Shown here piece by piece: positions 22,658 to 31,257 of a stretch of 64,000 nucleotides of DNA. Positions within the stretch are counted from its first letter, which is position 1; each line of letters opens with the position of its first letter. Source of the stretch: Clostridiales bacterium (GTDB lineage: Bacteria > Bacillota > Clostridia > Saccharofermentanales > Saccharofermentanaceae); contig JAFZLF010000009.1 of NCBI GenBank assembly GCA_017551625.1, positions 1 through 64,000 of the forward strand, read 5' to 3'. A program made the translations under genes and the position numbers. Under the pieces are notes generated by a model. That model saw only the letters and a program-made list of their open reading frames with translations. It did not search any database and was not told where the DNA came from.

Positions 22658-23895
22658 AGATCCGCAATATCGTTATTTTCTATACCATCCTTGCCGTGAT
22701 CTTCGGGATCGTCCTATGGAATAAGGTCGACACGGACAGGGGCGCGGAGCTCGACATGCTCGAGCTTTATACGAGACGGGATCAGGTGATCTCGGAAATG
22801 GAAAGCGGGGCGGAGCGGCCCAGACTCGAAAAGGTGTACAGTTGCGGTATCGCGCTGGTCTCGGATGATAACTACGAAGCGCAAAATTCTCTCTGGATCC
22901 GTGACGGATGGTCGGTGTTCGATTACATCACCGAGGACGGCATCGTCGGGAAGATCGCCTTTGATGCGCGTGCGGAAGAATACCAGGCGATCGCCAGAAA
23001 GCAACAGGTAAACGTCCTCATCATCTGCACAGCTACATACGCCATGGGCCTTCTGCTTCTTTTCGTGATCTGGTATTTCTATGTGCGTCCCTTTAAGGAG
23101 CTGCGTACGTTCGCGACGCAGGTCAGCCACGGTAATCTCGATATGCCGCTGAAGATGACGCGTCATAACTACTTCGGCGTTTTTACCGAGTCGTTCGACC
23201 GGATGCGTGAAGCGCTAAAGGCGTCGGCCGAGAAAGAGTCGCAGGCGGACAGGAGCAAGAAGGAACTCGTCGCAGAGCTTTCCCACGATATCAAGACGCC
23301 GGTCGCGACGATCCAGGCAACGTGCGAGGTCATGGAAATGAAGTATAAGGAACCGGATATCGCGGAGAAGATCTCGGTCATCAAGTCGAAGGCGACCTCG
23401 GTCGAAAAGCTGATCGATAACATGTTCCGCGCGACCCTCGAAGATCTCGAAGAACTGAAAGTTACGCCGCTGGAGGAGAGCTCGCTGATCATCGACGAGA
23501 TGCTCGGGGAACTTCGTTTCTACGGGCATGTCGAGAAGCACGGCGAAGTTCCGGAGTGCCTGATCTATGCGGATAAGCTCCGCCTCGAGCAGGTCATCGA
23601 CAATATTGCCGGAAATTCCTTCAAGTATGCGGGAACCGCGCTGGAAGTCGACTTTGTTTCCGATAAGGACAGCCTGCACGTGATCCTCTCGGACCGGGGC
23701 CCGGGCGTGCCGGAAGAGGAGCTCGCGCTCATTACCACGAAGTTCTATAGAGGTTCCGAGGCGGCCGGAAAAGACGGAAGCGGCCTGGGGCTGTATCTCG
23801 CATCGATCTTCATGGAGAGAATGGGCGGCGGCCTCGAGGTAAGAAACCGCGACGGCGGAGGATTCCAGGCGGAGATCGTGCTGAAGAAAGTGTGA
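22654..23895 (+). CDS. Sensor histidine kinase
   Basis: A 413-residue kinase with two transmembrane helices (~5-22 and ~124-145) flanking a ~100-residue extracytoplasmic sensor. A HAMP-like linker leads to the H-box ELSHDIKTPVATIQAT, the N-box VIDNIAGNSFKYA, the G1 box SDRGPGVPEE and G2 GSGLGLYLA. It autophosphorylates on the H-box His and passes phosphate to the coupled regulator. The extracytoplasmic domain has no recognised ligand fold. Confidence 0.95.
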   Translation: MKIRNIVIFYTILAVIFGIVLWNKVDTDRGAELDMLELYTRRDQVISEMESGAERPRLEKVYSCGIALVSDDNYEAQNSLWIRDGWSVFDYITEDGIVGKIAFDARAEEYQAIARKQQVNVLIICTATYAMGLLLLFVIWYFYVRPFKELRTFATQVSHGNLDMPLKMTRHNYFGVFTESFDRMREALKASAEKESQADRSKKELVAELSHDIKTPVATIQATCEVMEMKYKEPDIAEKISVIKSKATSVEKLIDNMFRATLEDLEELKVTPLEESSLIIDEMLGELRFYGHVEKHGEVPECLIYADKLRLEQVIDNIAGNSFKYAGTALEVDFVSDKDSLHVILSDRGPGVPEEELALITTKFYRGSEAAGKDGSGLGLYLASIFMERMGGGLEVRNRDGGGFQAEIVLKKV

Positions 23896-23947
23896 CTTTA
23901 GTCATATCCGAAATCGTGTCTTTTTTCACTTATCCGTATTGCGTGTC

Positions 23948-23967
23948 ACTGATATGCTGGTATCAGT
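23948..23967. promoter_or_regulatory. Inverted repeat upstream of ABC-2 operon
   Basis: ACTGATA-TGCTGG-TATCAGT, a perfect 7-6-7 inverted repeat ~30 bp before the ATPase start. It is a candidate binding site for the adjacent OmpR-type regulator. Confidence 0.5.
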
Positions 23968-23996
23968 AAAAACACATTATGACGGAGTGAAAAGAC

Positions 23997-24749
23997 ATGG
24001 AAACGATTCTGAAACTTACGGATCTGACGAAAAAGTACGGCAATCGAGTCGTCGTCGACAATCTCAATATCGAGATTGAAAAGGGCGAGATCTTCGGCCT
24101 TCTCGGACCGAACGGCGCCGGCAAATCCACCACCATGAATATGATCTGCAACATCGTGCGTCCGACGCTCGGTTCGGTCGAGTTCTACGGGAAGGATTTT
24201 AGAAAGAACAGAAGAGAACTCAGTAAGAAGCTCGGCTACATCCCGCAGGATCTCGCGATCCACGGAAGACTGAAGGCATGGGAGAACGTAGAACTCTTTA
24301 CCTCTCTTTACGGGATCAAGGGAAAAGAACTGAAAGAGCGCATCGATGAATCCCTCGAATATGTCGGTCTGGCCGACCGGAAGAACGACTATGCGAAGAA
24401 TTTCAGCGGCGGTATGAAACGCCGTCTGAATATCGCGTGTGCGATCGGGCATCACCCGGAGCTGCTGATCTTCGACGAGCCGACGGTCGGTATCGACCCG
24501 CAGTCGAGAAACTTCATCCTCGAGCGCATCAAGAAGTCGAATAGAAACGGAGCGACGGTCATCTACACTTCCCACTACATGGAAGAAGTTGAGGCGATCT
24601 GCACGAGGATCGCGATCATGGACAACGGCAAGATCATCGCCATCGGCACCTCCGATGAGCTGAAAAGACTCGTCGTCGAGGATCCGTCTACGATCACGCT
24701 CGAAGAAGTGTTCCTGACACTTACCGGAAAGAAATTAAGAGACATCTGA
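23997..24749 (+). CDS. ABC-2 transporter ATP-binding protein
   Basis: A 250-residue ATPase of the DrrA/CcmA type: Walker A GPNGAGKST, signature FSGGMKRRLNIA, Walker B LLIFDEPTVGIDP and H-loop VIYTSHYMEE. GGAG at the proper distance precedes the ATG. It is followed within 10 bp by two ABC-2 permease genes, giving an A-B-B' exporter. DrrAB-like systems export drugs, lipids or antimicrobial peptides. The substrate is unknown. Confidence 0.94.
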   Translation: METILKLTDLTKKYGNRVVVDNLNIEIEKGEIFGLLGPNGAGKSTTMNMICNIVRPTLGSVEFYGKDFRKNRRELSKKLGYIPQDLAIHGRLKAWENVELFTSLYGIKGKELKERIDESLEYVGLADRKNDYAKNFSGGMKRRLNIACAIGHHPELLIFDEPTVGIDPQSRNFILERIKKSNRNGATVIYTSHYMEEVEAICTRIAIMDNGKIIAIGTSDELKRLVVEDPSTITLEEVFLTLTGKKLRDI

Positions 24750-24758
24750 GGTGCGTCC

Positions 24759-25841
24759 ATGATCCGCTATATGATAAAAAACAACTTCAAGTTAATGGGG
24801 CGGAGCTGGCTCAATGCCTTCATGCTGATCCTCTGTCCGCTCCTCGTATCGGCCGTGCTGATCAGTGCTTTTTCATCTTTAATGGCCAGATACGAAAGAA
24901 AAGATACCTTCTCCTGCGGCTATTGTTTCGAAGAGGGAAGCGTATGGAAAAACGCTGAGGATGCGATGAAAGAAGCCGGACATCAGGCCGGGATCCGTTT
25001 TCTTCCTTTCTCGGGAGAAGATCCTGAAGAGACGATCCGCAGCAACGATCTCAGTGGATTTGTAAGATTCGGCTCTTCAGGATATACCCTCTTCCGGACC
25101 GAGGATGAGAAGGCTGAGGGCATGGCGCTCGAGTACTTCCTTTCCTCATTCATCGATCAGGCCACGGATGCGGCCATGGGGATCGGAACTTCGGAACAGA
25201 AGGTAGATCTTTCCATCGAGCATCCGGAATTCGTCGCGGCAGTCGAGTCTTCGGACTACTATGGCATGGTCTATATCCTCTATTTCTCCTGGTGTGCCAT
25301 CGCATGTGCGGCCGCTCTTCTTTCAAATGAGAAAAAGTACGGTATCGGCAAGCGTTTCCGCGTGTCGAACCTCAGTGATACCCAGCTCTATCTCGGAAAA
25401 CTTATCCCGATCTCGCTCGTGGTCATCGTGGATATCGGTATCGCGATTTTACTGTCGACGGCCTCCTTTGGTGTGACATGGGGAAATCCCATCTATGTCC
25501 TGGGACTTCTTCTGATCATGATCCCGGCGGCGGTCGCGATGAGCCTCATGATCCATAACATCACGGACCATATCATCGTGACAGTCGTCATCATCTTCGC
25601 GATCGTGTGGATCTGGGGTTTCTTCGGCGGATCTTTCGAGACGTACATGTTTGCTGACCATCCGAAGATCATCAAGCTCCTGTCTCCGATCTACCACTGC
25701 AACCGCGCGATGGTCGAGCTGTCTTCCATGGGAAGATCCGACTATTACCTGAGCGCGATCCTTTACTGCGCCGGCATTGCTGTCGTCTGCTCGGGTCTTT
25801 CGATCGCCATCATGAAACTGAAAAGGAGGGGAAGAGCATGA
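24759..25841 (+). CDS. ABC-2 type permease (first)
   Basis: A 360-residue protein with one N-terminal helix (~15-45), a ~130-residue outer domain and five C-terminal helices from ~165 (MVYILYFSWCAIACAAALLS onward), the standard ABC-2 half-transporter shape. KRFRVSNLSDTQLYLGK resembles the coupling segment. It overlaps the second permease gene by 4 nt. The two permeases probably form a heterodimer with a shared ATPase. Confidence 0.88.
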   Translation: MIRYMIKNNFKLMGRSWLNAFMLILCPLLVSAVLISAFSSLMARYERKDTFSCGYCFEEGSVWKNAEDAMKEAGHQAGIRFLPFSGEDPEETIRSNDLSGFVRFGSSGYTLFRTEDEKAEGMALEYFLSSFIDQATDAAMGIGTSEQKVDLSIEHPEFVAAVESSDYYGMVYILYFSWCAIACAAALLSNEKKYGIGKRFRVSNLSDTQLYLGKLIPISLVVIVDIGIAILLSTASFGVTWGNPIYVLGLLLIMIPAAVAMSLMIHNITDHIIVTVVIIFAIVWIWGFFGGSFETYMFADHPKIIKLLSPIYHCNRAMVELSSMGRSDYYLSAILYCAGIAVVCSGLSIAIMKLKRRGRA

Positions 25842-27088
25842 TCACCCTGATTTCTTCCAGTATAAAACTTCTCTTTAGAAACAAAGGATTCCTGTTTTTT
25901 CTTATCGTGATCCCGGTTCTTAGTAGCCTGATCCTGGGCATGCAGAACGGCGCGATGGGGGCACACTCTTACGAACTCGTACGGGAGGTCGTCGAGCACG
26001 AAGATGCCGGAAAGAAAGTCGTGTACTACGGTAACGACGGCGCTTTCGTTATCAAGGTTTTCGATGCGTCCTTAAGTGAATCAAGCGAGTATATGCTCGA
26101 TGAACTTGCGGGGAACGGTGCTTTTATCGTCGTAAGGATCAAGACCCCGGATATCACGAAAGAGGCGGTCGATGCGCAGATTAAAGATGACGGTGAGAAC
26201 GACCGCATGGGCGCGGCGATGTTCCTCCATGCCGACTTTGATCAGAAGATCGCCGAAGGAAAAACCGGGGAAGCCATGACACTTTATGTCATGTCCGACG
26301 ATGCGCGCTTCGGGCTTTTTGAAAATGAGGTCAGGATGATTCTTCAAAGGGTCGGAGAAGTCCAGGATCAGGCCGGGATCGAGGGCGCAGGAGAGGTCCT
26401 CCGTGCGCGTGAATCCGTGAAGCCGGAAAAGGAAGTGACCTTCCTGTCGGGTAAGAACAGCCGACGCCTTACGGATCAGCAGCAGGATCAGCGCTCCACG
26501 ATGGGATATGCATTCGCCATCATGACACTGGCCTATGTCCTGAGCGGCACGTTTGTCGCACATACCATCATCAAGGAAGAAAACGATCAGGTCCTCACGA
26601 GACTTCGTCTCACGGGTCTTTCTTCTCTTGGTTATTTCGGCGCGAAATTCGCTGTCAGCGTGGTCTCCTCCGCAGCCGTAACGGCGGTCCTCGGGATCTG
26701 CACACTCTTCTTCGATGCGAGTAAATTTGGTATGGGAAGAGGGGAACTTCTGCTCCTGATGTTCTTCCTGGGTCTGATCTTCAGCTCCATAAGCCTCGAC
26801 CTCGGTGTCCTCATGGGCGATGTCATGAATGCCAATATCACGGCGTTTACGATCTGGTCGATGTCTTCGCTTTTGGCAGGTACATACTTCCCATTGGATG
26901 ACACCAGTGCGCTGGTAAAAGCACTGTCAGCGGTCATGCCGCAGAAGTGGTTCCTCGAGGGAACCGAGATGATCTTTGTCGGAGACAGTAAGGTCATTCC
27001 CATGCTGCTGTGCGTGGTTCTGGCATACATGGTCCTGGCGCTCACACTCGGATCGGTCGGCATGAAGTTCCGCCACGCTGAGGAGTAA
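25838..27088 (+). CDS. ABC-2 type permease (second)
   Basis: A 416-residue paralog of the preceding permease. An N-terminal helix (FLFFLIVIPVLSSLILGM) precedes a larger extracytoplasmic domain (to ~215). Six C-terminal helices follow, including TRLRLTGLSSLGYFGAKF as coupling segment and PQKWFLEG near the end, a motif common in this family. It is last in the operon and ends 7 bp from the convergent serpin gene; no terminator is obvious between them. Confidence 0.88.
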   Translation: MITLISSSIKLLFRNKGFLFFLIVIPVLSSLILGMQNGAMGAHSYELVREVVEHEDAGKKVVYYGNDGAFVIKVFDASLSESSEYMLDELAGNGAFIVVRIKTPDITKEAVDAQIKDDGENDRMGAAMFLHADFDQKIAEGKTGEAMTLYVMSDDARFGLFENEVRMILQRVGEVQDQAGIEGAGEVLRARESVKPEKEVTFLSGKNSRRLTDQQQDQRSTMGYAFAIMTLAYVLSGTFVAHTIIKEENDQVLTRLRLTGLSSLGYFGAKFAVSVVSSAAVTAVLGICTLFFDASKFGMGRGELLLLMFFLGLIFSSISLDLGVLMGDVMNANITAFTIWSMSSLLAGTYFPLDDTSALVKALSAVMPQKWFLEGTEMIFVGDSKVIPMLLCVVLAYMVLALTLGSVGMKFRHAEE

Positions 27089-27095
27089 ACGGATA

Positions 27096-28388
27096 TCAGG
27101 TTACGTGCTCGACGGTTCCGAAGAAGATCGGAAGTCCGGTCTCCACATCCACGATCGCGTAAGCGAAAGGACGGTTGCATTTCACCTCTTTTTTTCCGGT
27201 GGCACCTCCGGGACCGTTATGTTCCATCGTTACTTTCGTGGCGGCAGAGGCCTTTGTGCCATCGGCATCGACTTCGATCTTCGTCGACTGGATCACTTCA
27301 CTGATGAAAAGAGGATGAATATCAGCCATGTTCCCGAAGTTGGCCGTATCAGAATTGAAGGCATCCGCCATGCCCATGTCTTTCAGGGTTTCATTCAGGG
27401 AAGTGGAGTACTCGGCCGTGAACTCCGGGAAACAGTATTTGGTTTCCGGATGATAGGTATTGTACCAGAAACACATATAATCATCTGCCGTCATATTGGC
27501 GACGTATTCGTTGATATCGATATCATAATCATACGGAAGGATCGTCATGAAAGCATACTTTCCACCCTTGTATGTTTTGTAGAATCCCTGAGCTGTTTGA
27601 TTCGAAAGATAGGTGACGTCACCTTCGCCCCAGAGAAATGTGGCGGTTTCAGCAGTGGAAAATGAATCTGCATGGAATCGATCTTCTGTGACGTCGTTAC
27701 TTTTGAATTTATCTTCCCACTTCGCATCAAACGCGAGTGCATTGATCAGGATCATCACTTGATCTGCGCTCAGATGATCGACCATTTTCGGGATCATTCC
27801 GTTTGTGTTGATGTCTACCCAGGAGTTGATCTGATCGGTACCACTGTTATTGAATGGGATCGAATTGATCTGCGCGCCAAATTTCTGTTCGACATACTTC
27901 AGATAGTTGCTGTAAACGGAGGGCTTATAACTGTCGTTGATCCAGATGGAATTGCCGATATGGAGCTGCTTGCTCTCTATCTGATCCATACGGTCGACGG
28001 CAAACAGGAAAGCTTCTTCTTTATCCATCCCCGGCAAGAGCGCACCGAGCATCTGGTCGAGTGTTTCACCATCCGCGCCGGCCGCGGTCATTCCCAGCGC
28101 GAACAGCACTGAATCGGGGGAGACCATGAAGTTTTCTTTTCCGGCTTTTTGGGCGCACCGGCGGATCAGACCGAGTGCGAACTCGAGGTATGCGTGGTCA
28201 AGATCCATGTCCTTTGACTTGTCTTTCGAACTCTTGGCGGAAGATAGCTCATAGATCGCATTTCCACTCCCGCTCTGCTCGATCGTTGAAATATTTGATG
28301 TCGTTTTTGCTTTCTTCGAACAGCCGGAGCCCGTCGAAAGAAGCATGGAGGAGATAAGTATACCTGCAAAGATTTGTTTTGCTCTCAT
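27096..28388 (-). CDS. Serpin-family protease inhibitor, probable lipoprotein
   Basis: A 430-residue protein. The start MRAKQIFAGILISSMLLSTG is chosen for its ribosome site (AGGGGTGA upstream); longer in-frame extensions would overlap the sensor kinase antisense. A signal peptide ends in GSGC (Cys23), a probable but imperfect lipobox. The serpin fold is clear: NFMVSPDSVLFALGMTAAGA, LHIGNSIWIND, MILINALAFDAKW, FAYAIVD and IFFGTVEH. The hinge before the reactive loop (GTKASAATKVTM) has small residues, as in inhibitory serpins. The loop continues through EHNGPGGATGKKEV. It is likely anchored outside the membrane to trap host or rival serine or cysteine proteases. Confidence 0.93.
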   Translation of the reverse strand: MRAKQIFAGILISSMLLSTGSGCSKKAKTTSNISTIEQSGSGNAIYELSSAKSSKDKSKDMDLDHAYLEFALGLIRRCAQKAGKENFMVSPDSVLFALGMTAAGADGETLDQMLGALLPGMDKEEAFLFAVDRMDQIESKQLHIGNSIWINDSYKPSVYSNYLKYVEQKFGAQINSIPFNNSGTDQINSWVDINTNGMIPKMVDHLSADQVMILINALAFDAKWEDKFKSNDVTEDRFHADSFSTAETATFLWGEGDVTYLSNQTAQGFYKTYKGGKYAFMTILPYDYDIDINEYVANMTADDYMCFWYNTYHPETKYCFPEFTAEYSTSLNETLKDMGMADAFNSDTANFGNMADIHPLFISEVIQSTKIEVDADGTKASAATKVTMEHNGPGGATGKKEVKCNRPFAYAIVDVETGLPIFFGTVEHVT

Positions 28389-28451
28389 GTGTGTCACCCC
28401 TTTTCTAAGATTCATTATATCTGATTTGGAAGAGGAATGTGTTGCATAGTG

Positions 28452-28460
28452 TGCTATTAT
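28452..28460 (+). promoter_or_regulatory. Extended -10 promoter of the second two-component system
   Basis: TGCTATTAT, the same extended -10 as at 30505-30513. Transcription would begin near 28467, which rules out the upstream ATG at 28437 as start of the kinase. Confidence 0.5.
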
Positions 28461-28538
28461 GGTGAAGTAAGTATTGTCGGCGGACAAGTGCCGGGGGCAT
28501 GGGATCCGGCGTCGAATCGGAACCGGTGGGGAGAGCTT

Positions 28539-29666
28539 TTGGAACGGTTGAAGGATCATTATTTCGTGCTGGTGCGTCTGTTTCTGATGTTCACTTTCGG
28601 CGCGTATGGTTTTATCGAGAGAGGGAACAGCGCGGCGGTATCGGCGTGGGTGCTCCTTCTTTTCTCGCTGTACCTCGCGGCTATGGGGGCTTTCGAGGCC
28701 GGCGCGAGAAAGTTTAAGTTCCTCTGCCTTATTTCGGCCGCGGTCTTCTATATTGGGCTGATGGTCATGGGAGAGACGGGATTCCTCCTTCTGGGATTTC
28801 TGATCCTCTACGATCTTCTTTCTCTGTTCGAGTCCATCGAGCCGCGAATCTATCTGATCCCGATCCTGGGGGTGGCGATCCCGAGTCCGATCTCCGTGGT
28901 GACGCGGTTCATCGCCATCGCGCTCACGGCCGTCGTCTATATCCAGCATAACTTCGTCATCCGCTCGTACAGGAAGCAGATGATGGAGGATACCATCAAT
29001 GAGCAGAACCTCAAGCGCGACATGCAGCAGAAGGAATATGCATCGAAGATGGAGCAGAGAAAGAACATGATCATGGCCGAGAACCAGATCCTCGAGCAGC
29101 GCGCGTCGCTGTCGCAGACGCTGCACGATAAACTCGGGCATAACATCAACGGCTCGGTCTACCAGCTCGAGGCGGCGAAGGTGCTTCTTCAGAAAGATCC
29201 GGAGAAGTCCGGGACGATCATCCAGGCCGTGATCGACCAGCTTCGGTCCGGCATGGACGAGATCCGCGCGATCCTCCGAAAAGAACGCCCGGAGAAACGC
29301 CAGCTCGCGATGCTCCAGCTCTATAAACTCTGCGAAGACTGCAACAGCAAAGGCGTGCAGACGGAACTTACGACAGAGGGGGATACGGCGCTGATCCCCG
29401 ACAAGATATGGGAAGTGATATTGGACAATGCTTTTGAAGCGGTATCCAATTCCATGAAATACAGTAAATGCAGCCGCATCGATATCGGGCTTGTGGTCAT
29501 GGCGCAGAGAGTGCGCGTCAGTATCGCTGATGACGGGGTCGGATGTTCGGAGGTCAAGGACGGGATGGGTATCTCGGGCATGCGCCAGAGAATCCGTGAA
29601 TGTAATGGCACCATCTCTTTCGAGAGCATGCCGGGCTTTACCGTGACGATGCTGCTGCCGATTTGA
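28539..29666 (+). CDS. NarL-type sensor histidine kinase (HisKA_3)
   Basis: The start is uncertain: TTG 28539 has GGGGAG upstream, while GTG 28488 is the alternative. About 375 residues. Five to six short hydrophobic segments fill the first ~150 residues with no outer domain, so sensing is probably in or at the membrane. A coiled coil leads to the phosphorylation box LSQTLHDKLGHNINGSVYQL. The ATPase domain has VILDNAFEAVSNSMKYS, SIADDGVGC and GMGISGMRQRI. The cognate NarL-type regulator is encoded 73 bp downstream. In the gap an 11-bp repeat (CGGCGCGGCGC) occurs at 29669 and 29705. Confidence 0.85.
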   Translation: MERLKDHYFVLVRLFLMFTFGAYGFIERGNSAAVSAWVLLLFSLYLAAMGAFEAGARKFKFLCLISAAVFYIGLMVMGETGFLLLGFLILYDLLSLFESIEPRIYLIPILGVAIPSPISVVTRFIAIALTAVVYIQHNFVIRSYRKQMMEDTINEQNLKRDMQQKEYASKMEQRKNMIMAENQILEQRASLSQTLHDKLGHNINGSVYQLEAAKVLLQKDPEKSGTIIQAVIDQLRSGMDEIRAILRKERPEKRQLAMLQLYKLCEDCNSKGVQTELTTEGDTALIPDKIWEVILDNAFEAVSNSMKYSKCSRIDIGLVVMAQRVRVSIADDGVGCSEVKDGMGISGMRQRIRECNGTISFESMPGFTVTMLLPI

Positions 29667-29739
29667 GGCGGCGCGGCGCTTGAAGCGAGATTGCTTCGGC
29701 CACGCGGCGCGGCGCCAGACAGAAATGGAGGATTGAAAG

Positions 29740-30375
29740 ATGGAAAAAATAAAGGTCATCATCGCAGACGACAGTGATTTTGTAAGAGACGGCATGAAGA
29801 TCATCCTCGATGTGGACGATGATTTCGAGGTTTTAGGCTGCGCGAGTAACGGCCGGGAAGCCATCGAGATCGCCGAGAAGAATAAGCCCGACGTCTTTCT
29901 CATGGATATCCAGATGCCCGTGATGGACGGAATCGAGGCGACCGCCGAAATCGTCAGGAAAGATCTCGGAAAGGTCCTGATCCTCACGACTTTCGATGAC
30001 GACGATCTTGTTCGAAAAGCACTCGGAAACGGGGCGAAGGGCTATCTCATCAAGAACCATACTCCGGAACACCTCAAGCAGATGATCAAGTCCGTCTATA
30101 ATGGAACAGGCGTCATGGAAGAGAGCCTCCTCGAATCGATCAGTAAATCAGCGGCGACTGCGACCGCAGGAAAAGGTTTCGACGAGAGCGGGTATACCGA
30201 GAGGGAACTTGAGATCGTGCGCGCTGTTGCCGACGGCCTTTCGAATAAAGAGATCGCGAGTAAGCTCTTCATCTCTGAGGGGACTGTGAAGAACTACATT
30301 ACCTCGATCCTCGCTAAAGAGGGACTGTCGCACAGAACCGCGCTCGCGGTGTATTACATTACGGGGAAAAAATGA
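29740..30375 (+). CDS. NarL/LuxR-family response regulator
   Basis: A 211-residue regulator: IIADDSDFVRDG, phospho-acceptor Asp56 in VFLMDIQMPVMDG, LTTFDDDD and the Lys of GYLIKN. A C-terminal LuxR helix-turn-helix (YTERELEIVRAVADGLSNKE, then FISEGTVKNYI) follows. Pairs with the upstream kinase. Targets are unknown; the adjacent YczE-like gene has its own promoter just downstream. Confidence 0.95.
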   Translation: MEKIKVIIADDSDFVRDGMKIILDVDDDFEVLGCASNGREAIEIAEKNKPDVFLMDIQMPVMDGIEATAEIVRKDLGKVLILTTFDDDDLVRKALGNGAKGYLIKNHTPEHLKQMIKSVYNGTGVMEESLLESISKSAATATAGKGFDESGYTERELEIVRAVADGLSNKEIASKLFISEGTVKNYITSILAKEGLSHRTALAVYYITGKK

Positions 30376-30455
30376 GAGGATATAGTTCGCTCCAGCTTCA
30401 GACAGTTTGCTAAAGCAAAACTCGCTGTCGCGAACAATATCCTCTCATTTTTCTT
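30371..30455 (+). terminator. Long nested hairpin terminator
   Basis: AATGAGAGGATAT (30371-30383) pairs with ATATCCTCTCATT (30437-30449), followed by a T-run. Inside are GTTCGC/GCGAAC, GACAG/CTGTC and TTTGC-TAAA-GCAAA. Nearly the whole ~80 nt can pair. The 5' arm overlaps the regulator's stop codon. Confidence 0.8.
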
Positions 30456-30484
30456 CGTAAGCCCCAGCGCGGAGCCGGGTTCTT

Positions 30485-30513
30485 TTGTGACATGTGGTTT
30501 TGTCTGCTATTAT
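30485..30513 (+). promoter_or_regulatory. Promoter of YczE-like gene
   Basis: TTGTGA, 17-bp spacer, TATTAT with TGC directly before it (extended -10). Confidence 0.6.
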
Positions 30514-30547
30514 GGGAACGATCATGATGATGAAATGAGAGAGGCAG

Positions 30548-31225
30548 ATGGAAGAAGAGGAGAAAATGAGGAATCGAAATGCGGTGATTCTGGGATGGGT
30601 CCGGATCGTGATGGGCCTTCTTGTCTTTTCCTTCGGCGTACATCTGACGATCTTCGCGAACATCGGGCTGGCGCCCTGGGATTGTCTTGGGATGGGTATC
30701 GCGAAGCATACCCCCTTTAACTACGGGATCTCGATGACCTGCGTGGCTGTGACGGTACTCCTGATCGACATCCTTCTCAAAGAAAAGATCGGATTCGGCA
30801 CGATCATCGACGCATTTCTGACCGGAAACTTCGTGCAGGCTTTCACGTATCTTAATCCTCTCCCGGAAAATACGAATATGTTCATCGGAATTGCGGTTAT
30901 GCTTGTGGGCTTTGTTTTTATGGCACTCGGCATGTGGATCTATATGCTGGCCGAACAGTGCTGCGGCCCGAGAGATGCGCTTCTCGTCGGACTCGGGAAA
31001 CGTCTCCCGAAGGTTCCGATCGGCGTCGTAGAGGTCATGCTCTGGGCGGTCGTGCTGCTCGCAGGTTTTCTGCTTGGCGGACCCGTCGGAATCGGTACAT
31101 TGATCAGTACTTTTGGCGCGGGACTCGTCATGCAGTTCGTGTATAATATAATCAGGTTTGAACCGAGGAAGCTGAAGCACCGGGGCGTCACGGAAACGGC
31201 GAAAGTGCTTCTCGAAAAGAAGTGA
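30548..31225 (+). CDS. YczE/YitT-like membrane protein
   Basis: A 225-residue protein with about five to six transmembrane helices and the YczE-like N-terminus (FGVHLTIFANIGLAPWDCLG). Typical internal features are GFGTIIDAFLTGNFV and LGMWIYMLAEQCCGPRDALL. The family is widespread in Firmicutes and its biochemical role is not established. Start ATG 30548 follows a GAGAGG site; a second in-frame ATG at 30566 is possible. The last ~85 bp are duplicated at 32186-32272. Confidence 0.8.
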   Translation: MEEEEKMRNRNAVILGWVRIVMGLLVFSFGVHLTIFANIGLAPWDCLGMGIAKHTPFNYGISMTCVAVTVLLIDILLKEKIGFGTIIDAFLTGNFVQAFTYLNPLPENTNMFIGIAVMLVGFVFMALGMWIYMLAEQCCGPRDALLVGLGKRLPKVPIGVVEVMLWAVVLLAGFLLGGPVGIGTLISTFGAGLVMQFVYNIIRFEPRKLKHRGVTETAKVLLEKK

Positions 31226-31233
31226 GGGAAAAT
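31147..31233 (+). repeat. 87-bp direct repeat, copy 1
   Basis: This is the 3' end of the YczE-like gene plus 8 bp after its stop. It matches 32186-32272 with only a few differences, at an offset of exactly 1039 bp. Confidence 0.85.
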
Positions 31234-31257
31234 TCGGCACTTCAAGGGTTGTCGTAC

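Noticed and set aside
28437..28538. ATG at 28437 as start of the second sensor kinase
   Set aside because: It lies upstream of an extended -10 (28452-28460), so it would not be in the transcript.
27096..29987. 963-residue version of the serpin
   Set aside because: The extra 533 N-terminal residues are antisense to the sensor kinase and regulator and resemble nothing. A signal peptide and SD mark the start at 28388.
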